Below, one piece after another: positions 61,148 to 64,000 of a DNA stretch of 64,000 nucleotides. How positions within the stretch are numbered: position 1 is the first letter of the stretch; each line of letters begins with the position of its first letter. A program made the translations under genes and the position numbers. The stretch covers positions 2,852,001 to 2,916,000 of the forward strand of contig NZ_CP017688.1 of assembly GCF_001831475.1 (NCBI RefSeq), in the 5' to 3' direction. The stretch is from Flavobacterium crassostreae. Lineage in GTDB: Bacteria; Bacteroidota; Bacteroidia; Flavobacteriales; Flavobacteriaceae. The notes below the pieces were generated by a model. It ran no database searches, had not been told where the DNA came from, and worked only from the letters and a program-made list of their open reading frames with translations.

Positions 61148-61684
61148 ATGGTAAATGAAATTGTTAAGAAAAACGGTGTGAGTTTTGGTATTATAACTGG
61201 TGTGCTTTCGGTACTTATTACTACCTTTATATATGTAGTAGATCTAAAACTATTTACCTCTACATGGATTGGTTTTGCGAGTATTGCTGTGTATTTAGTT
61301 GTTGGAATTATTTTATTGATTAAGACCAAAAAAGACTTAAATGGACTGTTTTCTTTTAAAGATGCTTTTACGACTTATTTTATTTCGGCTGTGATTGGAA
61401 TTCTGATTTCGGTGGCATTCAATATTATTTTATTTAATTTTATTGATCCTGCTGCCAAAGAAATAATTAAAGAGAACACCCTTAAATACCTGATTGCTAC
61501 GCTACAAAAATTCAATACGCCTACTACTGCTATCAATGAGGCTATTACAAAACTTAAAGAGAACGATCAATTTTCGATACCAGAATTACTTAAAGGATCT
61601 GTGTTTAGCATTCTTTTTAGTGCTTTGTTTGGTTTAATTTTGGCTGCTTTCTTTAAAAGCAAATCACTATCAAGAGAATCCTAA
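61148..61684 (+). CDS. DUF4199-domain membrane protein
   Basis: 178 residues with about four hydrophobic segments; FSFKDAFTTYFISAVIGILISVAFNIILF is characteristic of the family. The C-terminal loop (residues 115-150) is amphipathic. Function unknown. The glycosyltransferase gene follows 5 bp later, so both are likely cotranscribed, as is usual for this pair. Confidence 0.88.
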   Translation: MVNEIVKKNGVSFGIITGVLSVLITTFIYVVDLKLFTSTWIGFASIAVYLVVGIILLIKTKKDLNGLFSFKDAFTTYFISAVIGILISVAFNIILFNFIDPAAKEIIKENTLKYLIATLQKFNTPTTAINEAITKLKENDQFSIPELLKGSVFSILFSALFGLILAAFFKSKSLSRES

Positions 61685-61689
61685 AATAA

Positions 61690-62646
61690 ATGAATTTATC
61701 CCTATTAATCCCCCTATTGAACGAGGAGGAATCTTTACCAGAATTATACACTTGGATCCTTAAAGTGATGCAGGACAACAATTATAGCTACGAAATTCTC
61801 TTTTTGGATGATGGTAGCACGGATACTTCTTGGTCACTAATTAGCCAATTTGCTTCCGAAAATCCCAATGTTAAAGGCATTCGTTTTATGCGGAATTTTG
61901 GTAAATCGCAGGCGTTACACGCTGGTTTTGCTAAAGCCAAGGGCGAAGTTATCATTACGATGGATGCAGATTTGCAAGATAGCCCTGAGGAAATACCTGG
62001 TCTTTATGAAATGATTGTAAATCAGAATTATGATTTGGTTTCGGGCTGGAAAAAGAAACGTTATGACTCTGTGGTGGCAAAAAACTTGCCTTCTAAATTA
62101 TTTAACTGGGCGGCTCGTAAAACCTCTGGGGTGCAACTAAATGATTTTAATTGTGGTCTCAAGGCATACAAAAATATTGTAGTCAAAAATGTGGAGGTTT
62201 CTGGGGAGATGCACCGCTATATTCCGGTGTTGGCAAAAAATGCTGGTTTTAATAAAATTGGCGAAAAAATTGTGCAGCATCAGGCCCGAAAATACGGACA
62301 AACAAAGTTTGGTATGGAACGCTTTGTTAACGGTTTTTTGGATTTGATCACGATTTGGTTTTTGTCCCGATTTGGAAAAAGACCCATGCATTTATTTGGT
62401 GCCATGGGATCGTTGATGTTTGTTATTGGTTTTTTGTTGGCTGGATATATTGGTGTTTTAAAGTTGTACCATTTGTATAACCATATGCGCTATAGTTTGG
62501 TTACGGATAACCCATGGTTTTATATTGCATTGACTACCATGGTTTTAGGTACGCAATTGTTTTTGGCGGGTTTTTTGGGCGAAATTATTTTGCGAACCAA
62601 AAGCAACGAAAAAAGGTATAAAATTGCCACTAAACTTAATTTGTAA
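61690..62646 (+). CDS. glycosyltransferase family 2 (polyprenyl-phosphate hexose transferase type)
   Basis: 318 residues. GT-A domain: LSLLIPLLNEEESLPELYTW, DDGSTDTSW, the DXD-type DADLQDSPEEI and GWKKKRYDSVVAKNLPSKLFN. Two membrane segments at about residues 232-255 and 270-295. Close to GtrB/ArnC/DPM1 proteins that move a sugar to undecaprenyl phosphate. Sugar unknown. Confidence 0.92.
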   Translation: MNLSLLIPLLNEEESLPELYTWILKVMQDNNYSYEILFLDDGSTDTSWSLISQFASENPNVKGIRFMRNFGKSQALHAGFAKAKGEVIITMDADLQDSPEEIPGLYEMIVNQNYDLVSGWKKKRYDSVVAKNLPSKLFNWAARKTSGVQLNDFNCGLKAYKNIVVKNVEVSGEMHRYIPVLAKNAGFNKIGEKIVQHQARKYGQTKFGMERFVNGFLDLITIWFLSRFGKRPMHLFGAMGSLMFVIGFLLAGYIGVLKLYHLYNHMRYSLVTDNPWFYIALTTMVLGTQLFLAGFLGEIILRTKSNEKRYKIATKLNL

Positions 62647-62647
62647 T

Positions 62648-62726
62648 CTAGCCCTGATAGTAGTGAAAATCCTACTGAGCCGGGGTTCGGCGAGGTAGAT
62701 TGTAACGGATAGCAGGAAATAGCTCC
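62648..62726 (-). repeat. flavobacterial intergenic repeat, type A, copy 2
   Basis: Reverse complement opens GGAGCTATTTCCTGCTATCCG and closes CACTACTATCAGGGCTAG, same ends as 34321-34404. The centre differs: an imperfect CCTACTGAGCC...GGTAG hairpin. It starts 2 bp after the glycosyltransferase stop codon. Confidence 0.7.
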
Positions 62727-62773
62727 TTAAAAAAAATAGTAAAGGTTTGTTTTAAATACTAAAAAAATATAAA

Positions 62774-64000
62774 ATGGATATAAAGCCAAATATTTTAGAG
62801 GCGGTAAATGAATGGTTAACGCCAACGTTTGATACGGCTACGCAAAATGCGGTTAGAGAGATGCTTGCTTGGTCTCCTAAGGAGTTGGAGGAGAGTTTTT
62901 ATAAAAACTTGGCTTTTGGAACCGGCGGTATGCGTGGGATTATGGGCGTGGGTAATAACCGAATTAACAAGTATACTCTGGGCAAAAGCACCCAGGGATT
63001 GGCCAATTATTTGCATACTTGTTTTGTTGACCAACCTCTAAAGGCGGCTATTGCTTATGATTGCCGCAAGGATAGTGATACGTTGGCCAAAACGGTTGCG
63101 GCGGTTTTGTCTGCAAATGGTATTGAGGTGTATTTGTTTTCGGAGCTCAGACCGACTCCAGAATTGTCTTTTGCGGTAAAGCATTTAGAATGCCATTGTG
63201 GGATTGTTCTGACTGCTTCGCATAATCCACCAGAATATAATGGGTATAAGGTATATTGGCAGGATGGCGGACAGATTGTTCCTCCAGAGGATGAGGCTAT
63301 TATTGCTGCTATTGAAAAGGTGGATTACAGCCAAATTAAATTGGAAGCTAAGGAGGATTTAATACATTATATAGATACGGAGCTGGATGCGGCTTTTATA
63401 AAATCATCTATTGCTAATGCTAGTTTTGCGACCCCGCAAGAGGCTAAAAACAATTTAAATGTTGTTTTTACGTCTTTGCACGGTACTTCTATCACCGTAA
63501 TTCCGGATACGTTGGCACAGGCTGGATATACTAACGTACATGTTGTTGCAGAACAAGCGGTGCCAGATGGTAATTTTCCTACGGTAAAATCTCCTAATCC
63601 AGAAGAACCCGAAGCCTTGACGATGGCTTTGGCCTTGGCGGCCGAAAAAAATGCCGATATTGTGGTGGGTACGGATCCGGATTGTGACCGTTTAGGGGTT
63701 GCTGTTAGAGATAATGAAGGACAAATGATCTTATTGAACGGCAACCAAACCATGATTTTGATGACTGCTTTTTTGTTGGAGCAATGGAAAAAAGCGGGCA
63801 AAATTAATGGCAAGCAATTTGTTGGTTCTACCATTGTTTCTACTCCTATGATGATGGAGTTGGCTACCAATTATGGCGTAGAATGTAAGGTAGGTCTGAC
63901 GGGATTTAAGTGGATTGCCAAGATGATTAAGGATTTTCCGGAATTGGAATTTATTGGTGGTGGCGAAGAGAGTTTTGGCTACATGGTTGGGGATGCCGTG
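62774..64000 (+). CDS. phosphohexomutase (phosphoglucomutase/phosphomannomutase), partial at the window end
   Basis: 409 codons from the ATG at 62774, open to the window edge. The catalytic phosphoserine is in TASHNPPEYNGYK; the Mg2+ loop is DPDCDRLG; the sugar-binding loop is GGGEESFGYM. GTGGMRGIMGVGNNRIN is the family start. It interconverts hexose 1- and 6-phosphates; the substrate (glucose or mannose) is not fixed by these motifs. The C-terminal phosphate-binding domain lies outside. Probably unlinked in transcription from the glycosyltransferase, with a repeat between. Confidence 0.93.
   Translation, partial: MDIKPNILEAVNEWLTPTFDTATQNAVREMLAWSPKELEESFYKNLAFGTGGMRGIMGVGNNRINKYTLGKSTQGLANYLHTCFVDQPLKAAIAYDCRKDSDTLAKTVAAVLSANGIEVYLFSELRPTPELSFAVKHLECHCGIVLTASHNPPEYNGYKVYWQDGGQIVPPEDEAIIAAIEKVDYSQIKLEAKEDLIHYIDTELDAAFIKSSIANASFATPQEAKNNLNVVFTSLHGTSITVIPDTLAQAGYTNVHVVAEQAVPDGNFPTVKSPNPEEPEALTMALALAAEKNADIVVGTDPDCDRLGVAVRDNEGQMILLNGNQTMILMTAFLLEQWKKAGKINGKQFVGSTIVSTPMMMELATNYGVECKVGLTGFKWIAKMIKDFPELEFIGGGEESFGYMVGDAV

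Noticed and set aside
1..64000. CRISPR array
   Set aside because: No regularly spaced direct repeats of 25-40 bp with unique spacers were seen; the repeats present are dispersed or tandem pairs.

Overview
The window reads as chromosome of an aerobic, pigmented member of the Flavobacteriaceae (Bacteroidota, Flavobacterium-like). The grounds are the low GC content, -7 boxes of the TAnnTTTG type, weak Shine-Dalgarno use, lipoproteins and TonB-dependent receptors, a transketolase split into two genes, DUF4252 and DUF4199 proteins, and flavobacterial intergenic repeats. Assignments rest on reading motifs and family resemblance; no database search was possible.

Layout. 1-442 is the 5' part of a tyrosine integrase that abuts a five-gene tRNA cluster (Ser, Lys, Leu, Lys, Lys; 703-1320), so the left edge is probably the end of a tRNA-integrated element. 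1448-9519 is housekeeping (shikimate kinase, phosphoribosyltransferase, S4 protein, FKBP-like lipoprotein, split transketolase, two rhodaneses, SMR exporter), an ISL3-type transposase remnant (8209-8618), tRNA-Asp and a DUF4252 protein. 9836-11281 is an S41 peptidase lipoprotein. 11380-21219 is a cobalamin region: a riboswitch-controlled TonB receptor, cobC, cobS, a bluB-cobT fusion, an ATP-pyrophosphatase and cobU on the minus strand, and btuF-btuC-btuD divergently on the plus strand. No corrin-ring genes are present, so this looks like salvage, lower-ligand synthesis and uptake.

21301-26105 is mostly RNA modification, rmuC, a thioesterase and YceI. 26114-40216 is a light/carotenoid region: a TIGR01777 epimerase facing a TetR-aarF-TIGR03643-SDR-folE-DUF2867 operon, and convergent to it crtI-crtB-crtZ-SRPBCC-photolyase, preceded by a MerR-type regulator with a B12-binding domain (CarH/LitR-like). 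Two of these promoters carry nearly the same 32-bp inverted repeat overlapping the -7 box. An ECF-sigma operon (32267-34188), an attC-like hairpin and a flavobacterial repeat sit between the two halves. 40292-47238 holds a Kir-type K+ channel, a YedI protein, carB, rpmH and two small genes.

47239-55519 is visibly AT-richer and looks acquired. It carries a TonB-dependent receptor, an unlisted 44-residue double-glycine precursor peptide with its own terminator, an unknown protein with an HQxxH motif, a secreted TonB_C-like protein, a secreted TPR protein and a C39-peptidase ABC exporter. A 182-bp direct repeat of the receptor's 3' end brackets the cassette, and a second receptor survives only as a C-terminal stump. 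This is the best candidate for an undescribed system: a ribosomally made peptide with dedicated maturation, export and perhaps re-uptake. 55738-64000 returns to housekeeping (ABC-F ATPase, alanine symporter, GlmU-like protein, L31, DUF4199, glycosyltransferase) and ends inside a phosphohexomutase.
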